Shown one piece after another: positions 34,715 through 43,641 of a stretch of DNA of 53,647 bases. This DNA comes from an uncultured Prevotella sp. (lineage in GTDB: Bacteria; Bacteroidota; Bacteroidia; Bacteroidales; Bacteroidaceae): assembly GCA_905202125.1 (NCBI GenBank), contig CAJKQX010000006.1, positions 1-53,647 of the forward strand. The letters run 5' to 3'. The notes beneath the pieces were generated by a model that had not been told where the DNA came from, did not search any database, and worked only from the letters and a program-made list of their open reading frames with translations. A program made the translations under genes and the position numbers. The number at the start of each line of letters is the position of its first letter. Within the stretch, counting starts at the first letter, position 1.

Positions 34715-35563
34715 TCATTTGCGCTCCCGGCGCTTGGCCCTCTTGTTCTTCGCTTTCAGATTTTTCAGCCACGACGACATGTCTTTGAGCAGTTGGTCGT
34801 GGTATTTGAAATTGGTCTGCGAGCCGAATCCGTGACCACCCTTGTCGTAGACTATCATATCGGCCTTCACCTTCGCCTCTTTCAGTGCCTTGTAGTACAC
34901 CATTCCGTTGGTTTCCGGCACCACCAGCGTGTCGTCGCCCGTGAGCAGTATCAGGGCCGGCGGTGTCTTGCCGCGTCTGACTTGCCGCTCGTTGGAGTAG
35001 GCTTCCACCCATTCAGGATCGTTCCTTCTGTCGCCCAGAAAGTTGTGTACCGACCCCACGTGTGTCAGTTTCTCGTCCATCGATATCACCGGATAAAACA
35101 ATATCTGGAAATCGGGCCGTGCGTCGATTGGCGAGTGTGTGGCCAGCGTTGAGGCCAGATGACCTCCGGCCGACGACCCCATTATGCCCACGTCATTGGG
35201 ATTTATGCCCCAGTTGGCGGCATTGCTGCGCACTGTGCGCATCGCTTTCTCGGCATCGCCCACAGGTATGGTGAGGTCGCCGTGCGGCATGCGATAGGTC
35301 AGTACGATACAGGCTATGCCCCGGTCGTTGAAGAACGGTATCCAGTTGGTGCCTTCGTTGTCCATCGCCAGCCATTCGTATCCGCCGCCGGGACACACCA
35401 CTATGGCCCGTCCCGTATTCTTGTCGGGGTCGGGCAGACACACGAGCATCTTGGCCGTGACATCGTCCGAAAGGCTCATGTAGAACGGTTTCTTACGGTC
35501 GGCAGCCGTAGCGCAGCCGCACAAACAGGTTATCAGAGTGAAGAGCAGGAGTTTTTTTATCAT
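34715..35563 (-). CDS. Secreted alpha/beta-hydrolase, esterase-like lipoprotein
   Basis: A 282-residue alpha/beta-hydrolase with a lipoprotein signal (LCGC lipobox, Cys about 17). The oxyanion-hole motif PGGGYEWLA (about 58) and the nucleophile elbow GSSAGG (about 130) are present. The acid is probably in TGDDTLVVP (about 212) and the histidine in GGHGFG (about 246). These features fit the acetyl-esterase/xylan-esterase (BD-FAE-like) group that deacetylates plant polysaccharides, but substrates cannot be read. It has a basic C-terminus (KAKNKRAKRRERK). It is divergent from the AraC-type regulator at 35676, which may control it. Confidence 0.82.
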   Translation of the reverse strand: MIKKLLLFTLITCLCGCATAADRKKPFYMSLSDDVTAKMLVCLPDPDKNTGRAIVVCPGGGYEWLAMDNEGTNWIPFFNDRGIACIVLTYRMPHGDLTIPVGDAEKAMRTVRSNAANWGINPNDVGIMGSSAGGHLASTLATHSPIDARPDFQILFYPVISMDEKLTHVGSVHNFLGDRRNDPEWVEAYSNERQVRRGKTPPALILLTGDDTLVVPETNGMVYYKALKEAKVKADMIVYDKGGHGFGSQTNFKYHDQLLKDMSSWLKNLKAKNKRAKRRERK

Positions 35564-35607
35564 CGTGTTCAGGTTGTATTGATTAAGTAATTAATTGTTT
35601 GCAAGAC

Positions 35608-35615
35608 CAAAGTTA
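35608..35615 (-). promoter_or_regulatory. -7 box of the esterase-like gene
   Basis: TAACTTTG on the minus strand matches TAnnTTTG, 45 nt before the start codon at 35563. It lies 13 bp from the -7 box of the divergent AraC gene, so the two promoters interlock. Confidence 0.5.
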
Positions 35616-35628
35616 CAAAATTTTGTAT

Positions 35629-35636
35629 TACCTTTG
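35629..35636 (+). promoter_or_regulatory. -7 box of the AraC-type regulator gene
   Basis: TACCTTTG matches TAnnTTTG and lies 39 nt before the start codon at 35676. The nearest TTTG is 27 nt upstream (35598-35601), longer than usual. Confidence 0.5.
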
Positions 35637-35675
35637 CTTTTCTGAAAGCAATTATTTCATATCTTATCGTATTTT

Positions 35676-36566
35676 ATGAATACTCATAGGTTTAAGGACA
35701 TCACGGTCTCTTCGCTTCTCACATCGCATGATTACCTTCATGTGGACACCGACATGCTGATGGTCGACGGCTCTATCGATTTGTTGGATGACGGCATCCC
35801 GGCGCGCATGCAGTGTCTGTTGATGTCGATGTGTGTCGAGGGCGAGTGCCGCTATGTGGTCGATACGCTCGACTATAAGGCCTGTACGGGCGATATAATG
35901 ATTATCGGCAAGGGTCAGACGGTACTGGAATATTCGGCCACGCCCGATTTCAAGAGCATCAGTCTGGTGTTGTCTTATGATTTCTTCAACGATGCCATAA
36001 AGGATGTGAACGAGCTTTCCTCGCTATTCCTTTTTGCGCGGCGCCATCCCGTGTTCAGTCTCGAGCCGTCCGAGGTGGAGTGCATCGGTGAGTATTACTC
36101 GATGGTCAAGGCGCGTGTGGAGGCCTCCGACCATCGTTTCCGCAGCCAGACCGTGCGCTCGCTCATCGCCACTATGATTTTCGATCTGAGCAACGCCATC
36201 TATCGCATACAGAGCCATGAGGTGTCGGGAGGGGTGCGGGCAGAGAAGATATTTACCGATTTCATACGTCTGGTTGAGGAGAACTGTACGTCCGAACGGC
36301 GCGTGTCGTGGTACAGCGAGCAGTTGTGTCTATCGCCCAAGTATCTGTCCGAGACAGTCAAGTCGGTCAGCCATCGCACTCCAAACGAGTGGATAGACAA
36401 TTATGTGATGATCAAGTTGCGTGTCCTCCTGCGCTATTCGTCGTGCAGCATCAAGGAGATCACGCAGCGCATGAATTTCTCCAGCCAGTCGTTCCTCGGC
36501 AAGTATTTCAAGGAACACACCGGTATGTCGCCCCTCGAGTATCGGCGTGTGCGGGGAGAGGGATGA
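35676..36566 (+). CDS. AraC-family transcriptional regulator
   Basis: A 296-residue regulator. The N-terminal half (about 1-170) is a cupin-like sensor domain with beta strands such as CLLMSMCVEGECRY and DIMIIGKGQTV. The C-terminal part (about 190-295) is the AraC double helix-turn-helix, with the second helix region KEITQRMNFSSQSFLGKYFKEH and the terminal GMSPLEYRR. It is divergent from the esterase-like gene with interlocking -7 boxes; control of that neighbour is a reasonable but untested guess. Downstream there is no hairpin terminator before the REP palindrome at 36617. Confidence 0.9.
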   Translation: MNTHRFKDITVSSLLTSHDYLHVDTDMLMVDGSIDLLDDGIPARMQCLLMSMCVEGECRYVVDTLDYKACTGDIMIIGKGQTVLEYSATPDFKSISLVLSYDFFNDAIKDVNELSSLFLFARRHPVFSLEPSEVECIGEYYSMVKARVEASDHRFRSQTVRSLIATMIFDLSNAIYRIQSHEVSGGVRAEKIFTDFIRLVEENCTSERRVSWYSEQLCLSPKYLSETVKSVSHRTPNEWIDNYVMIKLRVLLRYSSCSIKEITQRMNFSSQSFLGKYFKEHTGMSPLEYRRVRGEG

Positions 36567-36616
36567 ATTTAGTCCAAATCGTATTTACCATTGATTTTCG
36601 CAAGTAAAAAAATGTA

Positions 36617-36638
36617 CGGCCGCAACCTGTTGCGGCCG
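36617..36638. repeat. REP-like palindrome (CGGCCGCAA arms)
   Basis: CGGCCGCAA-cctg-TTGCGGCCG is a perfect 9-bp hairpin of the same family as 95-125. It sits 50 nt after the AraC gene and could serve as its transcript end. Confidence 0.85.
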
Positions 36639-36738
36639 CAAGGGCGATTGCCACAAATTCATTTTTTTTGACAGGGTATTATGTGTTTTTCTGACGCGTT
36701 AAGAAACTGTTTTAATGGATGATATGGTATGGAGATTC

Positions 36739-36767
36739 TTGCGGCCGCAAAAGTTTGCGGCCCTACA
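36739..36767. repeat. REP-like palindrome (TTGCGGCCGCAA type)
   Basis: TTGCGGCCGCAA, AAG, then TTTGCGGCCCTACA: same order of pieces as 95-125. A lone half-copy (GGCGGCCGCAAAG) occurs at 37273-37285. Both are in the gene-free stretch 36567-37492. Confidence 0.8.
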
Positions 36768-36829
36768 CTGACTAATTGGTATTTTTTAAGATTCTGTATA
36801 TCACTCCAAACGTATGATGATCCAAAAAA

Positions 36830-37232
36830 CACCGAAATTTGCATAAACATGCAATTCCAAAAGTAAAAAATCTTGACAAAACGAAATCGCAAAATAGAAA
36901 GATGCGGACCGAAAAATACGTGTTAACACCCCACCGTAACACATCAAATTTCCAAAAGTGGCCCTTCTGGAATGCAAAAGGAACCCTTTCAGGATGCGAA
37001 AGGGCCCCTTTCGGAACCCAAAAGGGGCTCTTTTGGAAGGCGATTTTACCCCGATTTTGTCGATTTTTGGTGGTTTTTGTGTTAATGAGTGTTAATATTA
37101 TCCTTGTCGGCGATGTGATTTCCTTGATTATCAATAATTTACGCAAATGGCTCAAAACTCGCGTATTTGCGACCTCGGGATTTAAATTTTGAAACGTTGG
37201 CCTTCTCGTGAAGTTTGGACTGTATATTTATA
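36830..37232. repeat. Approximately 400-bp dispersed element, copy 1
   Basis: This segment is similar to 52826-53239 in the same orientation. Conserved blocks, in order: TTGACAAAACGAAATCGC and AATAGAAAGATGCGG (about 36883-36907), CACCCCACCGTAACACATCA, the four 22-bp units (36954-37041), a 22-bp identical block (37151-37172), and AAGTTTGG followed by TGTATATTTATA at the end. The spacing from array start to the 22-bp block is 197 nt here and 199 nt in copy 2. No gene is credible inside: both strands happen to be open, and neither frame shows a start site or family resemblance. It lies upstream of the giant gene at 37493. Confidence 0.85.
36954..37041. repeat. Four tandem 22-bp palindromic units, copy 1
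   Basis: Units begin at 36954, 36976, 36998 and 37020 and follow the pattern RAAAGGGNCCCTTTYGGANNC. Units 3 (CGAAAGGGCCCCTTTCG) and 4 (CCAAAAGGGGCTCTTTTGG) are near-perfect palindromes; units 1 and 2 are partly decayed. The 22-bp period is about two turns of the helix, so all palindrome centres face the same side. Confidence 0.9.
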
Positions 37233-37394
37233 CATTTTAGAATGAGAAATTTGCATAATTATACAATTCCGGTGGCGGCCGCAAAGAATCGTATCGGCAT
37301 GGAAACGAAAAATGAGGGGACGGTCGGGGGAGAGATATTTTTATGGGATTTCATATTAAATATGCCGATTGATTCTGATTTCAAAATATTTTCG

Positions 37395-37402
37395 TATTTT
37401 TG
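37395..37402 (+). promoter_or_regulatory. -7 box of the SGNH-glutaminase gene
   Basis: TATTTTTG matches TAnnTTTG and lies 90 nt before the start codon at 37493. No TTTG at -33 spacing is seen. Confidence 0.45.
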
Positions 37403-37492
37403 CCTTAAGATATACAAAAACACCTACCTGGCACGTGTCGATTTTCAGACACGCCTTGACGAAGCTAAAAAACCAAACAAGCAATATTTATT

Positions 37493-40400
37493 ATGAGAAA
37501 ACTAACATTAGTTTGCCTTTCCTTAATCATGGCATTGTCGCTCGCGGCCCAGTCCGTGGTAGACAATCCGCTGAAAACAAAGTACAAATCATTTTCGGTT
37601 ATCGGCGACTCCTACTCCACATTCTATGGATACACGGAGCCAAAAGAAAATTTCCAGTGGTTTCCACATCTGGGTGTCACCCAACTCCGACAGACATGGT
37701 GGAAACTGCTCGAGGCCGAGACGGGCATGAAACTGGAACAGAACAACTCGTCGTCGGGCACGTGTATATGCAACACATCGTGGAACGGCAACATCGACAA
37801 AGAGAACTCTTTCGTGGGCCGTTGCTCCAACCTGCGCGAAGCGGGTCTGATCATTGTCGAGGGCGCCACCAACGACAACAACGCCGGTTCGCCCCTCGGC
37901 AGTTTCGTCTACGAGAACTGGAGCGACTACGACCTACGCACCTTCCGCGGCGGTACGGCCTACGTGCTGTCGTATCTGAAGAACAAATATCCTGACGCGC
38001 AGGTAGTGTTCATGCTCAACAACGGATTGCGCGACGACATCAACCAGTCGGTGGAGACGATATGCAAACATTACGATGTGCCGCTGTTCAAGATCAACAA
38101 CATAGGCAAGGAAGACGAGCATCCCACCGCAGAGGGCATGGTACAGATAAAAGACCAGTTCGTGGAATTTCTCAACACGCTCAACGGATGGACCACAAAG
38201 GGACGCGCCTTCTCCTACGGTGTGCCCGCAGAGGAGACCACGATGGACTTGTGTCTGCGTCTGCCACTGAAGAAAGACAGTTGGCAGGCCGTGACCATGC
38301 CGATGGATATGAACGCGCAGATGATAGACAAGGCGTTCGGCCGAGACGCCACTGTGGCTGTATACGATGACGTGGTGGACGGCACGTTCAAGTTTGTACC
38401 CGTGCGCGGGACAAAGGCCGGAGTGCCGTTTCTGGTACGTCCGTCGGTTGACGTCAGTTCGCCGATATACGTGAAGGACGCCGTGCTCAGCACCACGAAA
38501 GCCCAGACCGTGGGCAAGGACGGATACTCGTTTGCCGCGGTGTATCGTCGCGTGTCGGTAACGAGCAAAAGCACGAGCAACATGCTTATCGATGACGACG
38601 GATCTCTGTATCGTCTGCCCACGGGGTCGGTCAACAAGTTGAGCTTCGACGCTTATTTCAAGCGCCCGGCCGATGCACCCGCATCCATCGAGATAGCAGG
38701 TGCGGACATACGCCAGCCGCAGACTCCCGACATGGAGATATTCTCGCCGGTGGCACACATCGACCTGAAAGCGCCGTCGGCACCATTGCTCGCCGCCGAC
38801 CCTTATCTCTCGGTATGGTCAGGCAGCGGCAATCTGAACGACAACTGCACACGCCACTGGTCGGGCGAGGACAAGAGCCTCACGGGCTTCGTGCGCGTGG
38901 ACGGACAGTTGTATCGATTCCTCGGCGACGCCACCACCGAACTGGATATGACCAACGTCATCCTTCCTTCGGCCTATTGGACTACGGCCTCCACCTACAC
39001 CGTGCCCTGCATGGTGTTCAAGAAGAGTACGGCGGGCACCACGGATCAGGTGCAGGGTGTACCGCCGACAGACAACAACGGCAACGAGTGGTACGACCCT
39101 GACTATCTGCTCACCGACGGTATGGAGGTGTGGGCAGAGCATACATCTCCCTTCAGCTCGGACGCCAGCTACAACGGATGTCCGTCGTTCCAGTGGACCA
39201 ACAACGATGTAAGCGCCGACATATATTTCCGCCGCACCTTCACCATCGACGGCAATCTGGACAAGAAGGTGTATCTGGCTTGCGGACATGACGACTCACC
39301 CAGCGAACTGTATATCAACGGCACACTCATCAAGGTGCCTCACAATCATGCCGACGGATGGTTCAATCCCGAGATGTACTGCCTCAGCGATGCCGAACGG
39401 GCTCTGATAAAGACCGACGGCACACCCAACGTGATAGCCGTACACGTGCACAACAACTACGGAGGGGCTTTTGCCGACTGCGGACTGTACGGCACACGCG
39501 CCTTCGGCGACAATATCTTTGCAGCTGTCGATGGCGATGAATACGCCGGAGAGGACAATGTGCTCATGGCCGAACAGCAATCGGTGGACGTGCTGCCCAC
39601 ACAGACCTACTACACATTCAAGGCCGGAAAAGTGGACCTCTCGCTCGTATTCTCATCGCCGCAGATAGCCACTGACCCGGAGATGATGTCCGTGCCGATC
39701 AACCTCATATCATATAAGGTGAGCAGCAACGACGGCGCCGAGCACGACGTGAAGGTGTACCTCTCCACCACTCCGCAGTTTGCTGCCGCAAGCACTACCG
39801 AAAATGTGACCACTACTACTTTGCGCAGCAAAGGTCTCTTGTTCGGCAAGAGCGGCACAAACAGCCAGAACATGGCTGCCGGAACGGCTCAGAACTGGGG
39901 CTATGCCTATATCGCCGCCGACCCGAAACTGGACCAGACCATAGGCACGACGGCCTCCAACCAGATGGTATTCGCCCACGACATGGGTCAGACAGCGGCC
40001 GACGCAGGATATATGATGATAGGTTATGACGACGCCATGAGGGCCGTCTACATGAACGGATACACCTATCCGGCTTACTGGACAACGCTCTACGGCGACA
40101 TCACCGATGCCTTTGCCGCCTACGCCGCATCCTACAACGACATCATGCAACGCATGCGCGAATTCGACAGCAGACTCATCAACGATGCACTCGCTGCCGG
40201 TGGCAAGCGATATGCCGAACTGTGCGCGCTGGCCTATCGACAGGTTGTGGCCGGCACCAAGCTCGCCTCCAACCACGACGGACGCATGCTGATGTACAAC
40301 ATCGATAACTCCGTGACGGGTCAGATAAGCAGTGCGGACGTGTGCTACGGCGCTGCTCCGCTGTTCTTCTCGTACAACCCGCACATGGCCGTGGCTATGG

Positions 40401-41410
40401 TGGATGCCATACACGACTACATCAAGGTGACAAATTTCCATTCCGAATACGGAAATGCCCCTCACCATCTCGGAGCGTATCCGATGATTGGCGGCATAGG
40501 ACTGGACAACGGAGCCGATACTTCGTCTTCGCTCATACTCGTGGCAGCCGCAGCGGCTAAAGCGGCGGACAACGCCGATATGATAGACAACGACCTGTAT
40601 GAGCAACTGAAGGACTGGGCCGATTTCTGCGACCTCTTCACCCTGCCGCAATATGCGCCCAATTTTCCCAACGAGGGTAGCTGCGACAACTACGCCGGAA
40701 CCATCGTTCACGACAATGCCAACGTGCGCACAAAGTGCGCTCTGGCTATGGCTGCCGTGGCCGAGATAGCCAGGATGAAAGGCCTGAAGGACGATGCCGA
40801 GACGTATATGAACATGGCCAAACGATGGGTGGCCGACTGGAACACGCGCTACACGAAGACCATGGGCTACCCGCAAGGCTCGGACGTACAGTGGGGACAG
40901 AAATACAATCTGTATTACGACATCATGCTCGACACCAATCTCTTCAGCGATGTCATCTCGACCGAAACAGACTACTACGTCAACAACCACATGAAGGAAT
41001 ACGGATTGCCTATGGACGGCCGCTGGGACAACGTGGCCAAGCTGAACGAGACGCTCATGACCGCAGCCATGACTCAGACTGCCGACTTTGAGAATATCGT
41101 CGGCAAATGCTACAACTATGTGAACCAAGCTACAGACGGACAACCGCTCACCGACATATACGACTGCACCGACGGCACACCGATATCCGGCGTAGCTCGC
41201 CCGACAGTGGGTATGTTCTGGGCCAAAGTGCTGCTCGAGAAGCTCAAGGTGGGTCCCATCACGGGTATCGGTGACATCGGCTTCAACAACAATAAAACCG
41301 TACGGACGGACCACATATACAACCTTAACGGCCAGTATGTGGGCAATGACGCAGCCGCTCTGGCTCCAGGCATCTACATCAAGGGCGGACGCAAGGTTGT
41401 GGTGAAATAA
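37493..41410 (+). CDS. Giant secreted SGNH hydrolase fused to a glutaminase/six-hairpin-type module
   Basis: A 1305-residue secreted protein (signal peptide ending about ALSLAAQ, residue 19). Residues about 28-235 form an SGNH hydrolase domain: nucleophile S40 in IGDSYS, GATND block (about 125), and a last block ending in H210 (EDEHP, where the usual Asp of D-x-x-H appears as E207). A linker beta region follows (about 245-410). Residues about 427-1245 match the DUF4964-DUF5127-DUF4965-DUF1793 architecture of glutaminase A-like six-hairpin proteins, starting LLAADPYLSVW. This module is interrupted about 560-665 by a galactose-binding-like insert (YFRRTFTIDG, ELYINGTLI). The tail (about 1273-1305, IYNLNGQYVG, GIYI, RKVVVK) is a secretion/sorting-type domain. 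Whether the substrate is a glycan or an amide cannot be read; the combination suggests an esterase working with a glycosidase-like partner. Confidence 0.8.
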   Translation: MRKLTLVCLSLIMALSLAAQSVVDNPLKTKYKSFSVIGDSYSTFYGYTEPKENFQWFPHLGVTQLRQTWWKLLEAETGMKLEQNNSSSGTCICNTSWNGNIDKENSFVGRCSNLREAGLIIVEGATNDNNAGSPLGSFVYENWSDYDLRTFRGGTAYVLSYLKNKYPDAQVVFMLNNGLRDDINQSVETICKHYDVPLFKINNIGKEDEHPTAEGMVQIKDQFVEFLNTLNGWTTKGRAFSYGVPAEETTMDLCLRLPLKKDSWQAVTMPMDMNAQMIDKAFGRDATVAVYDDVVDGTFKFVPVRGTKAGVPFLVRPSVDVSSPIYVKDAVLSTTKAQTVGKDGYSFAAVYRRVSVTSKSTSNMLIDDDGSLYRLPTGSVNKLSFDAYFKRPADAPASIEIAGADIRQPQTPDMEIFSPVAHIDLKAPSAPLLAADPYLSVWSGSGNLNDNCTRHWSGEDKSLTGFVRVDGQLYRFLGDATTELDMTNVILPSAYWTTASTYTVPCMVFKKSTAGTTDQVQGVPPTDNNGNEWYDPDYLLTDGMEVWAEHTSPFSSDASYNGCPSFQWTNNDVSADIYFRRTFTIDGNLDKKVYLACGHDDSPSELYINGTLIKVPHNHADGWFNPEMYCLSDAERALIKTDGTPNVIAVHVHNNYGGAFADCGLYGTRAFGDNIFAAVDGDEYAGEDNVLMAEQQSVDVLPTQTYYTFKAGKVDLSLVFSSPQIATDPEMMSVPINLISYKVSSNDGAEHDVKVYLSTTPQFAAASTTENVTTTTLRSKGLLFGKSGTNSQNMAAGTAQNWGYAYIAADPKLDQTIGTTASNQMVFAHDMGQTAADAGYMMIGYDDAMRAVYMNGYTYPAYWTTLYGDITDAFAAYAASYNDIMQRMREFDSRLINDALAAGGKRYAELCALAYRQVVAGTKLASNHDGRMLMYNIDNSVTGQISSADVCYGAAPLFFSYNPHMAVAMVDAIHDYIKVTNFHSEYGNAPHHLGAYPMIGGIGLDNGADTSSSLILVAAAAAKAADNADMIDNDLYEQLKDWADFCDLFTLPQYAPNFPNEGSCDNYAGTIVHDNANVRTKCALAMAAVAEIARMKGLKDDAETYMNMAKRWVADWNTRYTKTMGYPQGSDVQWGQKYNLYYDIMLDTNLFSDVISTETDYYVNNHMKEYGLPMDGRWDNVAKLNETLMTAAMTQTADFENIVGKCYNYVNQATDGQPLTDIYDCTDGTPISGVARPTVGMFWAKVLLEKLKVGPITGIGDIGFNNNKTVRTDHIYNLNGQYVGNDAAALAPGIYIKGGRKVVVK

Positions 41411-41444
41411 GTACAACAAGTCATTCTGAGATTTTCATACCTTC

Positions 41445-41486
41445 GTCGGGTATCCGTCAACACGCACGGATACCCGACTTTGTTTT
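41445..41486 (+). terminator. Terminator after the SGNH-glutaminase gene
   Basis: GTCGGGTATCCGT and ACGGATACCCGAC form a perfect 13-bp stem with an 8-nt loop, followed by TTTGTTTT. Confidence 0.9.
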
Positions 41487-41562
41487 CCGGCACATGCTGA
41501 CGGCATCGCTTGGAGACCGCCACAAGATAATAATATAAAGGTGGAAACGTGGAAAAACAAAA

Positions 41563-41586
41563 AATCCGAAGATTTCTCTTCGGATT
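41563..41586 (-). terminator. Terminator of tRNA-Asn
   Basis: On the minus strand AATCCGAAGA-gaaa-TCTTCGGATT is a perfect 10-bp stem followed by TTTTGTTTTT. It begins 4 nt beyond the tRNA 3' end. Confidence 0.9.
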
Positions 41587-41590
41587 AATG

Positions 41591-41664
41591 CGCTTCAAGA
41601 TGGGCTTGAACCAACGACCCCCTGATTAACAGTCAGGTGCTCTAACCAACTGAGCTATTGAAGC
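41591..41664 (-). tRNA. tRNA-Asn (GTT anticodon)
   Basis: A 74-nt cloverleaf on the minus strand. The acceptor arms GCTTCAA and TTGAAGC pair perfectly; the D arm is GCTC/GAGC. The anticodon arm is CCTGA/TCAGG with loop CTGTTAA, placing the anticodon GTT at 41628-41630, so it decodes AAC/AAU (asparagine). The T loop is TTCAAGC, with one mismatch in its stem. The discriminator is G and the 3' CCA is not encoded. It is flanked by its own terminator. Confidence 0.96.
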
Positions 41665-41905
41665 ATTTTGTCTTAATTGCGATGCAAAAGTACGGCGTTT
41701 TTTTCAAACCACCAAACTTTTTATAAAAAAATATGTCGAATGTATAAAAAAAACTCTGTTTTTCTCTTTTCGGGCAGGGAAAACGGTGATATGACGACCA
41801 CAGATGAACGAAGATGGGCAGGCACAACGTTGGATTTGAACATCACTTCGGAGTGTGCTCTTCAAATAAAAATACTTTTTCGTTCCGGGTATCAGATTTT
41901 TACAT

Positions 41906-41913
41906 TACATTTG
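41906..41913 (+). promoter_or_regulatory. -7 box of the S41 protease gene
   Basis: TACATTTG matches TAnnTTTG, 55 nt before the start codon at 41968. No TTTG partner at the usual spacing. Confidence 0.5.
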
Positions 41914-41967
41914 CATCCGGTTTGGCCCATCCGGCAACTTTATCAACAAAGAAACATACATTTCGTC

Positions 41968-43641
41968 ATGAAGAAATACATTTTGCACCTATTATTATTT
42001 ATAGCGGCGACAACAGCCGTGGCCCAGAACGACAAGGATCACAATTTCAATGTGGCCAAAAACCTTGAGGTTTTCAATGCCATATATCAAAACCTCGACA
42101 TGATGTACGTGGACACCCTTAATGCCGACGAACTGGTGGGAACGGGCATCAACGCCATGCTCAAAAGTCTTGACCCTTACACCGAGTATTACCCCGAAAA
42201 CAAGTCGGACGAGTTCAAACAGATGCTCACCGGCAAATATGCGGGCATCGGAGCGATAATAAGTTACAATTTCGGACTCAAACGCGTGGTCATAAACGAA
42301 CCGTATGAGCACATGCCGGCCGCAACGGCGGGTCTGCGCAAGGGCGATGTCATACTGAGCATCGACGGCGAATCTATGACCGACAAGAACAACCAGTATG
42401 TCAGCGAACATCTCAGAGGCGTGGCCGGGTCGACTCTCGTGCTGAAAATCTATCGTCCGTCGACCAAGAAGGAGATGACTTTCAACATTCAGCGCAAGGC
42501 CATACAGATGCCTTACATGCCATACTACGGCATGCAACAAGGCAACATAGGCTACATCAATCTGGACTCGTTTGTGGAAGGCTGTTCCAAAGATTTCCGC
42601 CGGGCATTCATCGACCTGAAGAAACAGGGTGCCAAAGGCTTGATCGTCGACCTGAGAAACAACGGCGGCGGCTCGGTGCAGGAGGCGCTGTCCATCCTCA
42701 ACATGTTTGTGCCGAAGGGCGTGGAACTGCTCTCGATGAAGGGTAAGCTCAAACGCTCCAACCAGACCTACTCCACCACGGTGGAGCCGATAGACACCGT
42801 CATGCCCATCGTGGTGCTCGTGAGCGAGATGACGGCCAGCTCGAGCGAGATAACAAGCGGCGCTCTGCAGGACCTTGACCGCGCCGTGATAATGGGAACA
42901 CGCACTTACGGCAAGGGGCTGGTGCAGGTGCCCAACGTGGCTCTGCCATACAACGGCAATCTCAAACTCACCACCGCCAAATATTTCATACCCAGCGGAC
43001 GATGCATTCAGGCCATCAACTACAAGCATACGCAAGGCGGATACACCGAGCATGTGCCCGACTCGCTCACCAAAGAGTTTCGTACGGCCGGCGGACGCAT
43101 AGTGCGCGACGGTGGAGGTATCAAGCCTGACATAGAAATCGTGCCCGACTCGATGCCCAACATAGCCTATTATCTGGACCGCATCGACACCACCGACCAG
43201 GTGTTCAACTACGTGGTGAAATACATCGACAGCCATAAAAGCATCGCTCCGGCATCCGAGTTTGAAATCAGCGACAGCGATTACGAAGAGTTCAAGGAAC
43301 AGGTGGTGGGCAGCGAGTTCACCTACGACCGCGTGAGCGAGAAATATCTGAAGGATCTTGTCAAGCTGGCCAAGTTTGAAGGATACTACGATGAGGCCCG
43401 CCCGGAGTTTGAAGCATTGGAGAAAAAGCTAAGCCACAACATCGCCAAAGACCTCGACTACGATTACAACAAGCAGAAGATAAAACAGATACTCACCGCG
43501 GACATCGTGGCGGCATACTATTTCCAGAGCGGCGCGATAGAAAACTCGCTGAGGTTTGACAAACAGGTCAAGGAGGCCATCCGTCTGCTTCAGAATCCCG
43601 ATGAATACGCCAGAATACTAAATCCGGACTTAAAAAAATGA
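41968..43641 (+). CDS. S41 family C-terminal processing protease (CtpA/Prc type)
   Basis: A 557-residue periplasmic protease that trims the C-termini of target proteins. I start it at 41968 (MKKYILHL) because a signal peptide (cut after VAQ, about 20) begins there; the in-frame upstream region to 41677 contains the promoter. Domain order: N-terminal helical part with SLDPYTEYYP (about 72), PDZ domain (about 90-175, KYAGIGAIISYNFG), S41 core (about 190-355). The catalytic pair is S291 in TASSSE and K316 in YGKG, 25 residues apart as in E. coli Prc. A helical C-terminal domain follows. Its stop overlaps the next gene's start (ATGA). Confidence 0.94.
   Translation: MKKYILHLLLFIAATTAVAQNDKDHNFNVAKNLEVFNAIYQNLDMMYVDTLNADELVGTGINAMLKSLDPYTEYYPENKSDEFKQMLTGKYAGIGAIISYNFGLKRVVINEPYEHMPAATAGLRKGDVILSIDGESMTDKNNQYVSEHLRGVAGSTLVLKIYRPSTKKEMTFNIQRKAIQMPYMPYYGMQQGNIGYINLDSFVEGCSKDFRRAFIDLKKQGAKGLIVDLRNNGGGSVQEALSILNMFVPKGVELLSMKGKLKRSNQTYSTTVEPIDTVMPIVVLVSEMTASSSEITSGALQDLDRAVIMGTRTYGKGLVQVPNVALPYNGNLKLTTAKYFIPSGRCIQAINYKHTQGGYTEHVPDSLTKEFRTAGGRIVRDGGGIKPDIEIVPDSMPNIAYYLDRIDTTDQVFNYVVKYIDSHKSIAPASEFEISDSDYEEFKEQVVGSEFTYDRVSEKYLKDLVKLAKFEGYYDEARPEFEALEKKLSHNIAKDLDYDYNKQKIKQILTADIVAAYYFQSGAIENSLRFDKQVKEAIRLLQNPDEYARILNPDLKK

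Noticed and set aside
36954..37041. CRISPR-like array
   Set aside because: Repeats are contiguous 22-bp units with no spacers and no cas genes nearby.
36839..37192. 117-residue frame over the first 22-bp array
   Set aside because: The frame and its counterpart at 52898-53296 share short strings only because the DNA repeats. Both strands are open, the 22-bp period shifts frame at each unit, and there is no promoter-to-start arrangement.
39710..41419. 569-residue minus frame opposite the SGNH-glutaminase gene
   Set aside because: Shadow of the plus-strand gene, which has a complete domain series and a terminator.
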